Part shown: piece after piece, positions 8,803 to 16,947 of the stretch | How positions within the stretch are numbered: the stretch's first letter is position 1 | How the letters are laid out: each line of letters starts with the position of its first letter | Origin: Cupriavidus sp. AU9028 | GTDB lineage: Bacteria; Pseudomonadota; Gammaproteobacteria; Burkholderiales; Burkholderiaceae | Assembly: GCF_019795295.1 (NCBI RefSeq) | Contig: NZ_JAIMCG010000013.1 | Coordinates: forward strand, 1 to 64,000 | Length of the DNA: 64,000 bases | Direction: 5' to 3' | Notes under the pieces: model-generated | The model's database searches: none | Told to the model about the DNA's origin: nothing | Seen by the model: only the letters and a program-made list of their open reading frames with translations | Made by a program: the position numbers and the translations under genes

Positions 8803-9504
8803 ATGAGCCAGCCCACTTTCCGCATTGCCCCGTCCATCCTGTCCGCCGACTTCGCCCGCCTGGGCGAGGAAGTGCGGCGCGTCACCGAAGCCGGCGCCGA
8901 CTGGATCCACTTCGACGTGATGGACAACCACTATGTCCCCAACCTGACGGTCGGCCCGCTGGTCTGCGAGGCGATCCGCCCTCACGTCACCGCGCCGATC
9001 GACGTGCACCTGATGGTGCGGCCGGTCGACCGCATCATCCCGGACTTCGCCAAGGCCGGCGCCAACATCATTACCTTCCATCCGGAAGCCAGCGACCATG
9101 TGGACCGCTCGCTCGCGCTGATCCGCGATCACGGCTGCCAGGCCGGACTGGTGTTCAACCCGGCGACGCCGCTGCATTACCTGGACCACGTGATGGACCG
9201 CCTCGACGTGATCCTGCTGATGTCGGTCAACCCCGGCTTTGGCGGCCAGGCCTTCATTCCCGAGACGCTGAACAAGCTGCGTGCCGTGCGCGAGCGCCTG
9301 GATGCCTATGAAGCACGCACCGGTCGGCGCATCCTGCTGGAGGTGGACGGCGGCGTGAAGGTCGACAACATCGCGCAGATCGCAGCGGCGGGCGCCGACA
9401 CCTTTGTCGCCGGCTCGGCCGTGTTCGGCAAGCCCGACGCCGATGGCGGCTATCGCGGCGTGCTGTCGGCCTTCCGCACCGAACTGGCGAAGGTCGGGCA
9501 ATGA
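8803..9504 (+). CDS. rpe: ribulose-phosphate 3-epimerase
   Basis: A 233-residue TIM-barrel enzyme interconverting ribulose-5-phosphate and xylulose-5-phosphate. The N-terminal [15 protein letters not shown], the metal site [28 protein letters not shown] and the C-terminal VDGGV/GSAVFG phosphate site are present. Its stop overlaps the gph start by 4 nt (ATGA), so the two are translationally coupled. A TAAAAT box at 8695-8700 is a possible -10. Confidence 0.95.
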   Translation: MSQPTFRIAPSILSADFARLGEEVRRVTEAGADWIHFDVMDNHYVPNLTVGPLVCEAIRPHVTAPIDVHLMVRPVDRIIPDFAKAGANIITFHPEASDHVDRSLALIRDHGCQAGLVFNPATPLHYLDHVMDRLDVILLMSVNPGFGGQAFIPETLNKLRAVRERLDAYEARTGRRILLEVDGGVKVDNIAQIAAAGADTFVAGSAVFGKPDADGGYRGVLSAFRTELAKVGQ

Positions 9505-10241
9505 CGGCCCTGCCGGTGAAGGGAGCGCTGCGTCGCACCGACTGGCGCGGCATCCGCGCGGTGATCGTCGACCTGGACGGTACCATGGTGGATACCGCCG
9601 GCGACTTCCATGCGGCGGTCAATGCGATGCTGCTGGCGCTGGCCCGTCAGCACGGCATGGCCGAGCCCATTGCACCGTTGTCGGAGCAGGAGATCGTCAG
9701 CTTCGTCGGCAAGGGTTCGGAGAACCTGATCCGCCGGGTGCTGGACGTGCGCCTGCCGCCAGCGGCGGCCAACGCGATGTTCGCCGATGCGCTGGCGCTG
9801 TACGGCAGCGAGTACCTGCGCATCAACGGCGCCCATTCCTCGGTCTACCCGGGTGTCGCGCAGGGGCTGGCGGCCTTGAAGGCGGCCGGTCTGCGGCTGG
9901 CCTGCGTTACCAACAAGCCGCATGCCTTCACCGACCCGCTGCTGGCCAGGACCGGTCTCGGCCAGTACTTCGAGCTGGTCTATGGCGGGGATGCCTTCCC
10001 CTTCCGCAAACCCGATCCGCATCCGCTGCTGAAGGTGGCCGAAGCCTTCCGGCTCGAGCCGCAAGCGATGGTGGCCATCGGCGACTCGGAAAACGACGCG
10101 CTGGCGGCCCGGGCGGCAGGCATGGGAGTGCTGCTGGTGCCCTACGGCTACAACCATGGCAACCCTGTACAAGGCGTCGACGCCGATGGTATAGTCGATT
10201 CGCTCGTCCAGGCAGCTGAGCTGCTGACCGCACATCGGTGA
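9501..10241 (+). CDS. gph: phosphoglycolate phosphatase (HAD family)
   Basis: A 246-residue haloacid-dehalogenase phosphatase. Motif [14 protein letters not shown] carries the nucleophilic aspartate, motif II is CVTNKP, and motif III/IV includes KPDPHPLL and [14 protein letters not shown]. It removes 2-phosphoglycolate made by DNA repair or oxygenase side reactions. The start overlaps rpe by four bases and is the first sensible Met. The rpe-gph pair just before trpE is a common arrangement in beta-proteobacteria. Confidence 0.92.
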   Translation: MTALPVKGALRRTDWRGIRAVIVDLDGTMVDTAGDFHAAVNAMLLALARQHGMAEPIAPLSEQEIVSFVGKGSENLIRRVLDVRLPPAAANAMFADALALYGSEYLRINGAHSSVYPGVAQGLAALKAAGLRLACVTNKPHAFTDPLLARTGLGQYFELVYGGDAFPFRKPDPHPLLKVAEAFRLEPQAMVAIGDSENDALAARAAGMGVLLVPYGYNHGNPVQGVDADGIVDSLVQAAELLTAHR

Positions 10242-10333
10242 CGGCACACCGGGAACGATTCGACCGGCCCATCCGCTCGGCAATCCGCCCCGGCTTATGC
10301 CCGCCCCCATTCCTTCGCAGAACACGACTCTTC

Positions 10334-10420
10334 ATGTTCCTGAATCGCAAACGCATCTTTTCCGACAGTGACCGGCAGGCTTGGCCCTGGCGTCGCTGGC
10401 GCGCCTCTCATCAGGCGTAA
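10334..10420 (+). CDS. trpL: trp leader peptide, 28 residues
   Basis: A short reading frame 357 bp before trpE encodes 28 residues with three tryptophans within six positions (WPWRRW) near its end, the arrangement used to sense Trp-tRNA in attenuation. It is followed by mutually exclusive stem-loops at 10465-10510. The ribosome site is weak (no clear GGAG within 12 nt of the ATG), which is the main reason for caution. The remaining parts of 10242-10777 show no other gene. Confidence 0.55.
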   Translation: MFLNRKRIFSDSDRQAWPWRRWRASHQA

Positions 10421-10464
10421 AGAGCGTTCGCGAGTCCCCCTGACCGCCCCTGCCGCGACCCGCG

Positions 10465-10510
10465 GCTGACAAGGCGGCCAGTCCGGCGGGTCAGCGGACC
10501 AGCGCCGGAC
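10465..10510 (+). promoter_or_regulatory. candidate trp attenuator
   Basis: A strong hairpin is formed by GTCCGGCG-GGTC (10481-10492) and GACC-AG-CGCCGGAC (10497-10510) around a 4-nt loop. An alternative stem pairs GCTGAC (10465-10470) with GTCAGC (10490-10495) and would disrupt the first. This is the geometry of terminator and antiterminator. There is no U-tract after the hairpin, so termination may need Rho or the hairpin may act otherwise. Confidence 0.45.
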
Positions 10511-10777
10511 CCACCGATCCTTCCCCGCAGAACGATCCCGCGGTTCCGGTTGCCCGGTCAGCCCATATCCGCTCCTCCGCTGCGAAGCGCCGGTGCTAAC
10601 CTTTCGGGTTCCGGCAATCCCGCAGCGCACCCTCGAACGTCCGATACGCCCCCTCGGGCCAGCGGCGCAGTGTCCGCCGGCTCGCCCTCGGGGCAGCGGC
10701 CTTGGCCAGCCCCTTCCGAATTGCACGACGCTGCGCCATGGCCGCTGAGCCGGCGCTGCCGTCCCAAGAGGATCGAC

Positions 10778-12310
10778 ATGACCGAACTCGAATTCAAATC
10801 CCTGGCCGACGAGGGCTACAACCGCATTCCGCTGATCGCCGAGGCCTTCGCCGACCTGGAAACGCCGCTGTCGCTGTACCTGAAGCTGGCGCAGTCGCAA
10901 ACCCGGGGAGTCAACACCTTCCTGCTCGAGTCGGTGGTGGGCGGCGAGCGGTTCGGCCGCTACTCCTTCATCGGCCTGCATGCCCGCACGCTGCTGCGGG
11001 CCACCGGCAACCTGACCGAAGTCGTCACCGACGGCAAGGTCGTGGAACAGCATGAAGGCAACCCGCTGGACTTCATCGCCGCCTTCGAGCAGCGCTTCAA
11101 GGTCGCGCTGCGCCCGGGCCTGCCGCGCTTCTGCGGCGGCCTGGCCGGGTACTTCGGCTACGACACGGTCCGCTATATCGAGAAGAAGCTGGCCGGCACG
11201 CAAAAGCCGGACGATCTCGGCCTGCCCGATATCCAGCTGCTGCTGTGCGAGGAACTGGCGGTCATCGACAACCTGTCGGGCAAGCTGTACCTGATCGTCT
11301 ATGCCGACCCCGCCATGCCCGAAGCCTACGCGCGCGCCCGTCAGCGGCTGCGGGAGCTGCGCATGAAGCTGCGCCAGCCGGTCGATGTGCCGGTGACCAG
11401 CCCCTCGGTGCAGACCGAGGTCTACCGCGAGTTCGACAAGGCGGATTATCTGGCGGCGGTGCACAAGGCCAAGGAGTACATCGTCGCCGGCGACATGATG
11501 CAGGTGCAGATCGGCCAGCGCCTGACCAAGCCGTACCGCGACGCGCCACTGTCGCTGTACCGCGCGCTGCGCTCGCTGAACCCGTCGCCGTACATGTACT
11601 TCTACAACTTCGGCGACTTCCAGATCGTCGGCGCCTCGCCGGAAATCCTCGTGCGGCAGGAGACGCGCAAGGTGGCCCGCAAGGCCGGTACCGACAGCGC
11701 CGACGCGCAGGACAAGCGCATCGTTACGATCCGCCCGCTCGCCGGCACCCGTCCACGCGGCAATACGCCCGAGCGCGATGCGCAGCTGGCGACCGAACTG
11801 CTGAACGATCCGAAGGAAATCGCCGAGCACGTGATGCTGATCGACCTGGCCCGCAACGATATCGGCCGCATCGCGCAGACTGGCTCGGTCAAGGTGACCG
11901 ACCAGATGGTGATCGAGAAGTACTCGCACGTGCAGCACATCGTCAGCTCGGTCGAGGGCACGCTGAAGGACGGCATCAGCAACCTGGACGTGTTGCGTGC
12001 CACCTTCCCGGCCGGCACGCTGAGCGGCGCGCCCAAGGTGCGGGCGATGGAAATCATCGACGAACTGGAGCCGCGCAAGCGCGGCATCTACGGTGGCGCG
12101 GTGGGCTACCTGTCGTTCGGTGGCGAGATGGACCTTGCCATCGCAATCCGCACCGGCATCGTCAAGGACGGCAATCTGTACGTGCAGGCGGCCGCCGGCA
12201 TCGTTGCCGATTCCGACCCGGAAGCCGAATGGCGCGAAACCGAGGCAAAGGCCCGCGCGGTGATTCGCGCGGCAGAGCAGGTCCAGGATGGCCTGGACTC
12301 GGACTTCTAA
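10778..12310 (+). CDS. trpE: anthranilate synthase component I
   Basis: This 510-residue large subunit converts chorismate and ammonia (from TrpG) to anthranilate, the first committed step of tryptophan synthesis. It has the N-terminal Trp-binding LLES motif ([17 protein letters not shown]), the chorismate-binding domain with [10 protein letters not shown], the [10 protein letters not shown] and [10 protein letters not shown] motifs, and the [12 protein letters not shown] signature. The start at [16 protein letters not shown] follows AAGAGGA; longer starts lack conserved residues. It heads trpE-trpG-trpD-trpC and is preceded by a candidate leader/attenuator. Confidence 0.95.
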   Translation: MTELEFKSLADEGYNRIPLIAEAFADLETPLSLYLKLAQSQTRGVNTFLLESVVGGERFGRYSFIGLHARTLLRATGNLTEVVTDGKVVEQHEGNPLDFIAAFEQRFKVALRPGLPRFCGGLAGYFGYDTVRYIEKKLAGTQKPDDLGLPDIQLLLCEELAVIDNLSGKLYLIVYADPAMPEAYARARQRLRELRMKLRQPVDVPVTSPSVQTEVYREFDKADYLAAVHKAKEYIVAGDMMQVQIGQRLTKPYRDAPLSLYRALRSLNPSPYMYFYNFGDFQIVGASPEILVRQETRKVARKAGTDSADAQDKRIVTIRPLAGTRPRGNTPERDAQLATELLNDPKEIAEHVMLIDLARNDIGRIAQTGSVKVTDQMVIEKYSHVQHIVSSVEGTLKDGISNLDVLRATFPAGTLSGAPKVRAMEIIDELEPRKRGIYGGAVGYLSFGGEMDLAIAIRTGIVKDGNLYVQAAAGIVADSDPEAEWRETEAKARAVIRAAEQVQDGLDSDF

Positions 12311-12327
12311 GACGACGGGGAACGGCC

Positions 12328-12897
12328 ATGCTGCTGATGATCGACAACTACGACTCCTTCACCTATAACCTGGTCCAGTATTTCGGCGAACTGGGCGCGG
12401 ATGTGCGCACCTACCGCAACGACGAGATCACGCTGGACGAAATCGAGGCGCTCTCGCCCGAGCGCATCTGCATCTCGCCGGGACCGTGCAGCCCGGCCGA
12501 AGCCGGCATCTCGGTCCAGGTGCTGCAGCACTTCGCCGGCAAGGTACCGATGCTGGGCGTGTGCCTCGGCCACCAGGCCATCGGCGAAGCCTTCGGCGGC
12601 AAGGTGATCCGCGCCAAGCAGGTGATGCACGGCAAGGTCAGCCGGATCGAGACCACCCAGCAGGGCGTGTTCTCCGGCCTGCCGCGCGAATTCGACGTGA
12701 CGCGCTACCATTCGCTGGCAATCGAGCGCGAGACGCTGCCCGAAGACCTCGAAGTGACCGCGTGGACCGCCGACGGCGAGATCATGGGCGTGCGCCATCG
12801 CAAGCTGGCCGTCGAGGGCGTGCAGTTCCACCCGGAGTCGATCCTGTCCGAACACGGGCACGAGATGCTCGCCAACTTCCTGAAGGCGACGGCATGA
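12328..12897 (+). CDS. trpG: anthranilate synthase component II (glutamine amidotransferase)
   Basis: A 189-residue class I glutamine amidotransferase that supplies ammonia to TrpE. The nucleophile C79 lies in [11 protein letters not shown], and the His-Glu pair is in [20 protein letters not shown] at the N-terminus is typical of TrpG/PabA. It follows trpE by 17 bp. In many bacteria the same subunit also serves aminodeoxychorismate synthase. Confidence 0.95.
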   Translation: MLLMIDNYDSFTYNLVQYFGELGADVRTYRNDEITLDEIEALSPERICISPGPCSPAEAGISVQVLQHFAGKVPMLGVCLGHQAIGEAFGGKVIRAKQVMHGKVSRIETTQQGVFSGLPREFDVTRYHSLAIERETLPEDLEVTAWTADGEIMGVRHRKLAVEGVQFHPESILSEHGHEMLANFLKATA

Positions 12898-12971
12898 GAC
12901 GGCTGGATACCCCACTCGCCTCGACCCCGTCCCCGAACCCCGTAACCCCTTCTTCCGCCAGCGAGGCCGCC

Positions 12972-14000
12972 ATGACCATCACCGCCCAGGAAGCGCTGAC
13001 GCGCTGTATCGAACACCGCGAAATCTTCCATGACGAGATGCTGCACCTGATGCGGCAGATCATGCAGGGCGAGATCTCGCCCGTGATGGCCGCGGCAATC
13101 CTGACCGGGCTGCGCGTCAAGAAGGAGACCATCGGCGAAATCTCGGCGGCGGCGCAGGTGATGCGCGAGTTCGCCAACAAGGTCGAAGTCAAGGACCGCG
13201 AGAACTTCGTCGATATCGTCGGTACCGGCGGCGACGGCTCGCACACCTTCAATATTTCGACCGCGTCGATGTTTGTCGCCGCCGCGGCGGGCGCGCGCAT
13301 CGCCAAGCACGGCAACCGCGGCGTCAGTTCCAGGAGCGGCAGCGCCGACGTGCTGGAGGCGCTGGGTGTCAACATCATGCTGACGCCCGAGCAGGTCGGC
13401 GAGTGCATCGCGCAGACCGGCATCGGCTTCATGTTCGCGCCCACCCATCATCCGGCGATGAAGAACGTCGCGCCGATCCGCAAGGAAATGGGCGTGCGCA
13501 CGATCTTCAATATTCTGGGCCCGCTGACCAACCCGGCCGGCGCGCCCAATATCCTGATGGGCGTGTTCCATCCGGATCTGGTCGGCATCCAGGTACGCGT
13601 GATGCAGCGCCTGGGCGCACAGCACGCGCTGGTGGTGTTCGGCAAGGACGGCATGGACGAGGTGTCGCTCGGCGCGGCCACCATGGTGGGCGAACTCAAG
13701 GACGGGCAGGTGCGCGAGTACGAGATCCATCCGGAGGACTTTGGCCTGTCGATGATCTCCAACCGCGGGCTGAAGGTGGCCGACGCCATGGAATCGAAGG
13801 AGATGCTGCTCGAAGCGCTGGGCAACGTCGCCGGCACGCCGCGCGAGATCGTCACGCTGAATGCGGGCACCGCGCTGTATGCCGCCAATGTGGCCAGCTC
13901 GATCGAAGACGGCATCGAGCGGGCGCGCGAGGCGATTGCCAGCGGTGCCGCCCGTGCCAAGCTCGACCAGTTCGTCCGCGCGACGAGCCAGTACCGCTAA
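12972..14000 (+). CDS. trpD: anthranilate phosphoribosyltransferase
   Basis: A 342-residue enzyme transferring phosphoribose from PRPP to anthranilate. The PRPP-binding [14 protein letters not shown] motif, the [18 protein letters not shown] segment and [11 protein letters not shown] are intact. The start [11 protein letters not shown] matches the family N-terminus; the 74-bp gap after trpG is in the same frame, so an apparent longer frame exists but lacks conservation. It is 9 bp before trpC. Confidence 0.95.
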   Translation: MTITAQEALTRCIEHREIFHDEMLHLMRQIMQGEISPVMAAAILTGLRVKKETIGEISAAAQVMREFANKVEVKDRENFVDIVGTGGDGSHTFNISTASMFVAAAAGARIAKHGNRGVSSRSGSADVLEALGVNIMLTPEQVGECIAQTGIGFMFAPTHHPAMKNVAPIRKEMGVRTIFNILGPLTNPAGAPNILMGVFHPDLVGIQVRVMQRLGAQHALVVFGKDGMDEVSLGAATMVGELKDGQVREYEIHPEDFGLSMISNRGLKVADAMESKEMLLEALGNVAGTPREIVTLNAGTALYAANVASSIEDGIERAREAIASGAARAKLDQFVRATSQYR

Positions 14001-14009
14001 GGAGGAATC

Positions 14010-14813
14010 ATGTCCGACATCCTGCAGAAGATCCTGGACGTCAAGCGCGAGGAAGTCGCGGCGGCGCGCAAGCGCCGCGATCTGGCCAGCCTGCGCGCCG
14101 AGGCCGAGAGCCTGCGCAACGAAAGCGGACTGGCACCGCGCGGCTTCGGCGCGGCGCTGCGCGGCAAGATCGACGCTGGCCTGGCCGCCGTGATCGCCGA
14201 GGTCAAGAAGGCCTCGCCCTCCAAGGGCGTGCTGCGCGAGCATTTCGTGCCGGAGGAAATCGCCGAGAGCTACGCGACGCACGGGGCGGCCTGCCTGTCG
14301 GTGCTGACCGACGAGCGCTTCTTCCAGGGCCATGCCGACTTCCTGAAGCGGGCCCGTTCGGCGTGTCCGCTGCCGGCGCTGCGCAAGGACTTCCTGGTCG
14401 ACCTGTACCAGGTCTACGAGGCGCGCAGCTGGGGCGCGGACGCCATCCTGCTGATCGTCGCCGCGCTGGATACCGGCCTGATGGTCGAGCTCGAAGCGTG
14501 CGCCCACGAGCTGGGCATGGACGTGCTGGTCGAAGTGCATGACGGCGACGAGCTGGAGCGCGCGCTGCGCCTGCGCACGCCGCTGGTGGGCGTCAACAAC
14601 CGCAACCTGCGCACCTTCGAGGTGTCGCTGGACAATACGCTGGACCTGCTGCCCTCCATTCCGGCCGACCGGCTGGTGGTGACCGAGTCGGGCATCCTCG
14701 GGCCGGAGGATGTGGCGAAGATGCGCGAGGCCAATGTCCACGCCTTCCTGGTCGGCGAGGCGTTCATGCGCGCGCCGGAACCGGGCAAGGAACTGGCCCG
14801 GCTGTTCGCCTGA
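14010..14813 (+). CDS. trpC: indole-3-glycerol phosphate synthase
   Basis: A 267-residue TIM-barrel enzyme that closes the indole ring from CdRP. Key segments are [13 protein letters not shown] (catalytic lysine), [33 protein letters not shown] and VTESGIL. It is a stand-alone TrpC, not fused to TrpF. A good ribosome site AAGGAGG precedes the ATG. trpB, trpA and trpF are not in the window. Confidence 0.95.
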   Translation: MSDILQKILDVKREEVAAARKRRDLASLRAEAESLRNESGLAPRGFGAALRGKIDAGLAAVIAEVKKASPSKGVLREHFVPEEIAESYATHGAACLSVLTDERFFQGHADFLKRARSACPLPALRKDFLVDLYQVYEARSWGADAILLIVAALDTGLMVELEACAHELGMDVLVEVHDGDELERALRLRTPLVGVNNRNLRTFEVSLDNTLDLLPSIPADRLVVTESGILGPEDVAKMREANVHAFLVGEAFMRAPEPGKELARLFA

Positions 14814-14834
14814 GCCGGACGGAACAGGGACGGC

Positions 14835-15506
14835 ATGGCCAAGGAAATCGAGCTGAAGCTGGCGATACCGGATGCGGGCGCCGCCTCCGCAGTGGCACAG
14901 TGGCTGGACCGCCAGGGCGAGCCGCGTGGCGCGTTCGAGCTGGCGAACCTGTATTTCGATACGCCGGCGGGCGAACTGGCCCGCAACCGTGCCGCGCTGC
15001 GGTTGCGCCGGCACGGCGCGCAATGGCTGCAGACGCTGAAGACCGCCGGCCGCAGCGAAGCGGGGCTGGCGGTGCGCGATGAATGGGAAACCCCGGTCGA
15101 TGGCGAGGCGTTGCAGCCGGAGCGGCTGCCGCCTGCCGCGCAGGCGTTGCTGGCGCCGCTGATGGCGCGGCTGGTGCCGGTATTCCGCACGGACTTCCAC
15201 CGGCGTGTCTGGCGTATCCGGCGCGATGGCGGCGAGATCGAGGTGGCGCTGGACCGGGGCAGCATCGTCGCGACGGGCGACTTCTCCGGCGGCGCGGGCA
15301 ACGGCGGTAGCCTGCCGCCCGGATCGCGCAGCGAGCCCATCGACGAGCTCGAACTGGAATGGATCGGCAGCGATACTGCGGCGGCCGCACCGGCGCTGCG
15401 CGCGCTGGCCGCCGAACTGGCGCAGGTAGCCGCGCTGACCCCGTCGGATCGCAGCAAGGCCGCGCGCGGCTACCGGCTGGCGGGCTTCCCGTCGGAGGTG
15501 CGCTGA
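14835..15506 (+). CDS. CYTH domain phosphatase (inorganic triphosphatase-like)
   Basis: A 223-residue CYTH-domain protein. The ExExK metal-binding signature is near the N-terminus (KEIELKL), and the tunnel residues include NLYFDTP, LRLRR and LKTAG further on. Bacterial relatives such as E. coli YgiF hydrolyse inorganic triphosphate. The C-terminal CHAD domain found in some relatives is absent. It starts 21 bp after trpC and its stop overlaps the ung start (TGATG), so it is probably in the trp operon's downstream part. Confidence 0.78.
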   Translation: MAKEIELKLAIPDAGAASAVAQWLDRQGEPRGAFELANLYFDTPAGELARNRAALRLRRHGAQWLQTLKTAGRSEAGLAVRDEWETPVDGEALQPERLPPAAQALLAPLMARLVPVFRTDFHRRVWRIRRDGGEIEVALDRGSIVATGDFSGGAGNGGSLPPGSRSEPIDELELEWIGSDTAAAAPALRALAAELAQVAALTPSDRSKAARGYRLAGFPSEVR

Positions 15507-16351
15507 TGGCCGGGCGCGCGGTGGGCAAGCGGCGTAACGATCGTGCCCAGACACAGCCGGACCTGTTCCTGGAAGCGGCGGCCCCGGCATCGCGGTGCGC
15601 CACGCCAGGGGCATGGCGCTCGCTGGAAGAACAGGCGGCCGCGCTGCCGCCGGCCTGGCACGATCTGCTCGCGCCGTGCCTTGCCACGCCGGCATGGCAG
15701 GAACTGGTCGCCTTCGTCGACGGCGAGCGCGCGGCGGGCAAGCCCGTCTTTCCGCTGGAAGTCTTTCATGCCCTGCATCTGACCGCTCTGGACGACGTGA
15801 AGGTCGTGATCCTCGGACAAGACCCGTATCACGGCGTTGGGGTGGTGGACGGCAATGAAATCGCGCAGGCGCACGGGCTGGCGTTCTCGGTGCCCGAGGG
15901 GGTGCGGGTGCCCCCCAGCCTGCGCAATATCTTCAAGCAGATCGAGGCCGAGTATGGCGCCGGCAGCTGTGGCGGCAAGGCGGCCGCGTCGGGGAATCTG
16001 GAAGGCTGGGCGCGCCAGGGCGTACTGCTGCTGAACACCGTGCTGACGGTCGAGCAGGGCCGCGCCGCCAGCCACGCCCGGCGCGGCTGGGAGGCGGTCA
16101 CCGACTGCCTGATCGGCGCGCTGGCGGCGAGCCGCCCGCATCTGGTCTTCCTGCTGTGGGGCAGCCACGCGCAGGCGAAGAAAGCGCTGCTGCGCGGCGA
16201 GCACTGCGTGCTGGAAGCCCCGCACCCGTCGCCGCTGTCGGCGCACCGTGGCTTTCTCGGCTGCGGCCACTTTCGCCAGGCCAACGATTGGCTGGTCCAG
16301 CACGGCCGGGAGCCGATCGACTGGAGCCGGCACGGCGCGCCGGCGGCGTAA
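15506..16351 (+). CDS. ung: uracil-DNA glycosylase (family 1)
   Basis: A 281-residue base-excision-repair enzyme removing uracil from DNA. The catalytic motif GQDPYHG (104-110) and HPSPLSAHRGF are present, as is GVLLLNTVLTVE. Between PYHGVG and QAHGLAFSV there is an 8-residue insertion (VVDGNEIA) absent from the E. coli enzyme, and the N-terminus is about 30 residues longer and basic. The ATG overlaps the preceding stop. The gene converges on the acylphosphatase gene. Confidence 0.92.
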   Translation: MAGRAVGKRRNDRAQTQPDLFLEAAAPASRCATPGAWRSLEEQAAALPPAWHDLLAPCLATPAWQELVAFVDGERAAGKPVFPLEVFHALHLTALDDVKVVILGQDPYHGVGVVDGNEIAQAHGLAFSVPEGVRVPPSLRNIFKQIEAEYGAGSCGGKAAASGNLEGWARQGVLLLNTVLTVEQGRAASHARRGWEAVTDCLIGALAASRPHLVFLLWGSHAQAKKALLRGEHCVLEAPHPSPLSAHRGFLGCGHFRQANDWLVQHGREPIDWSRHGAPAA

Positions 16352-16378
16352 CGCCTGACGTCGCGATGGCGTCAGGCG
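16352..16378. terminator. bidirectional hairpin between ung and acyP
   Basis: Perfect 9-bp arms CGCCTGACG (16352-16360) and CGTCAGGCG (16370-16378) flank a 9-nt loop between the two convergent stops; the acylphosphatase stop lies inside the right arm. There is no clear T-tract. Confidence 0.5.
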
Positions 16379-16644
16379 GTCGGACGCCATTCGAACAGCT
16401 CGAACTCGCCCTCGCCCGGCTCGACCTCCAGCCGCTGGACCTGCGCGCCGGGCGGCCCCTTCTCCATCCACTCGCGCAGCTGCGCCAGCCGCTCGGGCGG
16501 GCCGTAGGCCATCACTTCGACCGTGCCGTCATTGCGGTTGCGGACCCAACCGCCCAGGTTCAGCCGGATCGCCAGATCCTCGCAGCCGGCGCGATATCCC
16601 ACGCCCTGCACCCTGCCGTGCGCGACCATGTGCCAGGTTTCCAT
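16372..16644 (-). CDS. acylphosphatase
   Basis: A 90-residue acylphosphatase hydrolysing carboxyl-phosphate bonds. The catalytic arginine is in HGRVQGVGYR and the asparagine in GGWVRNRNDGTVEV; both signatures are complete. The start METWHMVAHG follows AAGGAGA; an apparent upstream extension consists of translated repeat DNA. It is a single gene with the dispersed repeat cluster just upstream. Confidence 0.9.
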   Translation of the reverse strand: METWHMVAHGRVQGVGYRAGCEDLAIRLNLGGWVRNRNDGTVEVMAYGPPERLAQLREWMEKGPPGAQVQRLEVEPGEGEFELFEWRPTA

Positions 16645-16692
16645 TGCCGGGTCTCCTTGCAATCGTGCGGTGTTGCCATGCCTGGGGGTTTT

Positions 16693-16873
16693 CCCCCTCT
16701 CCCCTTCAAGGGGAGAGGGTCGGGGAGAGGGGTTGGTCTTTCGGCCGCGGCAGGCTTGGCCAGCGCCCGCTGCCCTCTCCCCCGGCCCCTCTCCCGCAGG
16801 CGGGAGAGGGGAGCACATCCGCGGCGTTTCCAGTGCTGCCGGTGTTCTCCCTCTCCTGCAAGCGGGAGAGGGG
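16693..16873. repeat. dispersed palindromic repeat, copy group 1
   Basis: Three palindromes of the type CCCTCTCCC-GCAAGC-GGGAGAGGG lie at about 16693-16732, 16773-16811 and 16849-16873 between acyP and the FUSC gene. The third is preceded by GCTGCCGGTGTTCTCCC, close to GCTGCCGGTTTGCTCCCCT found in the copies at 21556 and 37978. They resemble REP/MITE-like intergenic elements. No transposase is nearby. Confidence 0.75.
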
Positions 16874-16947
16874 AGCGCATCCGTGGTCAGTTCATCGCTA
16901 GCGTAGCGCAGCCGGCTCGAGCCTGCAGGACACCCCAAGCGCCGCGC

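Noticed and set aside
12705-15695. 996-codon minus-strand open frame antisense to trpD-trpC-CYTH
   Set aside because: It mirrors conserved trp genes with high third-position GC; the translation is Arg/Ala/Gln/His-rich without any domain. It is a shadow frame.
16678-16938. N-terminal extension of acylphosphatase
   Set aside because: The extended frame is translated palindromic repeat DNA; the ribosome site and family length support the start at 16644.
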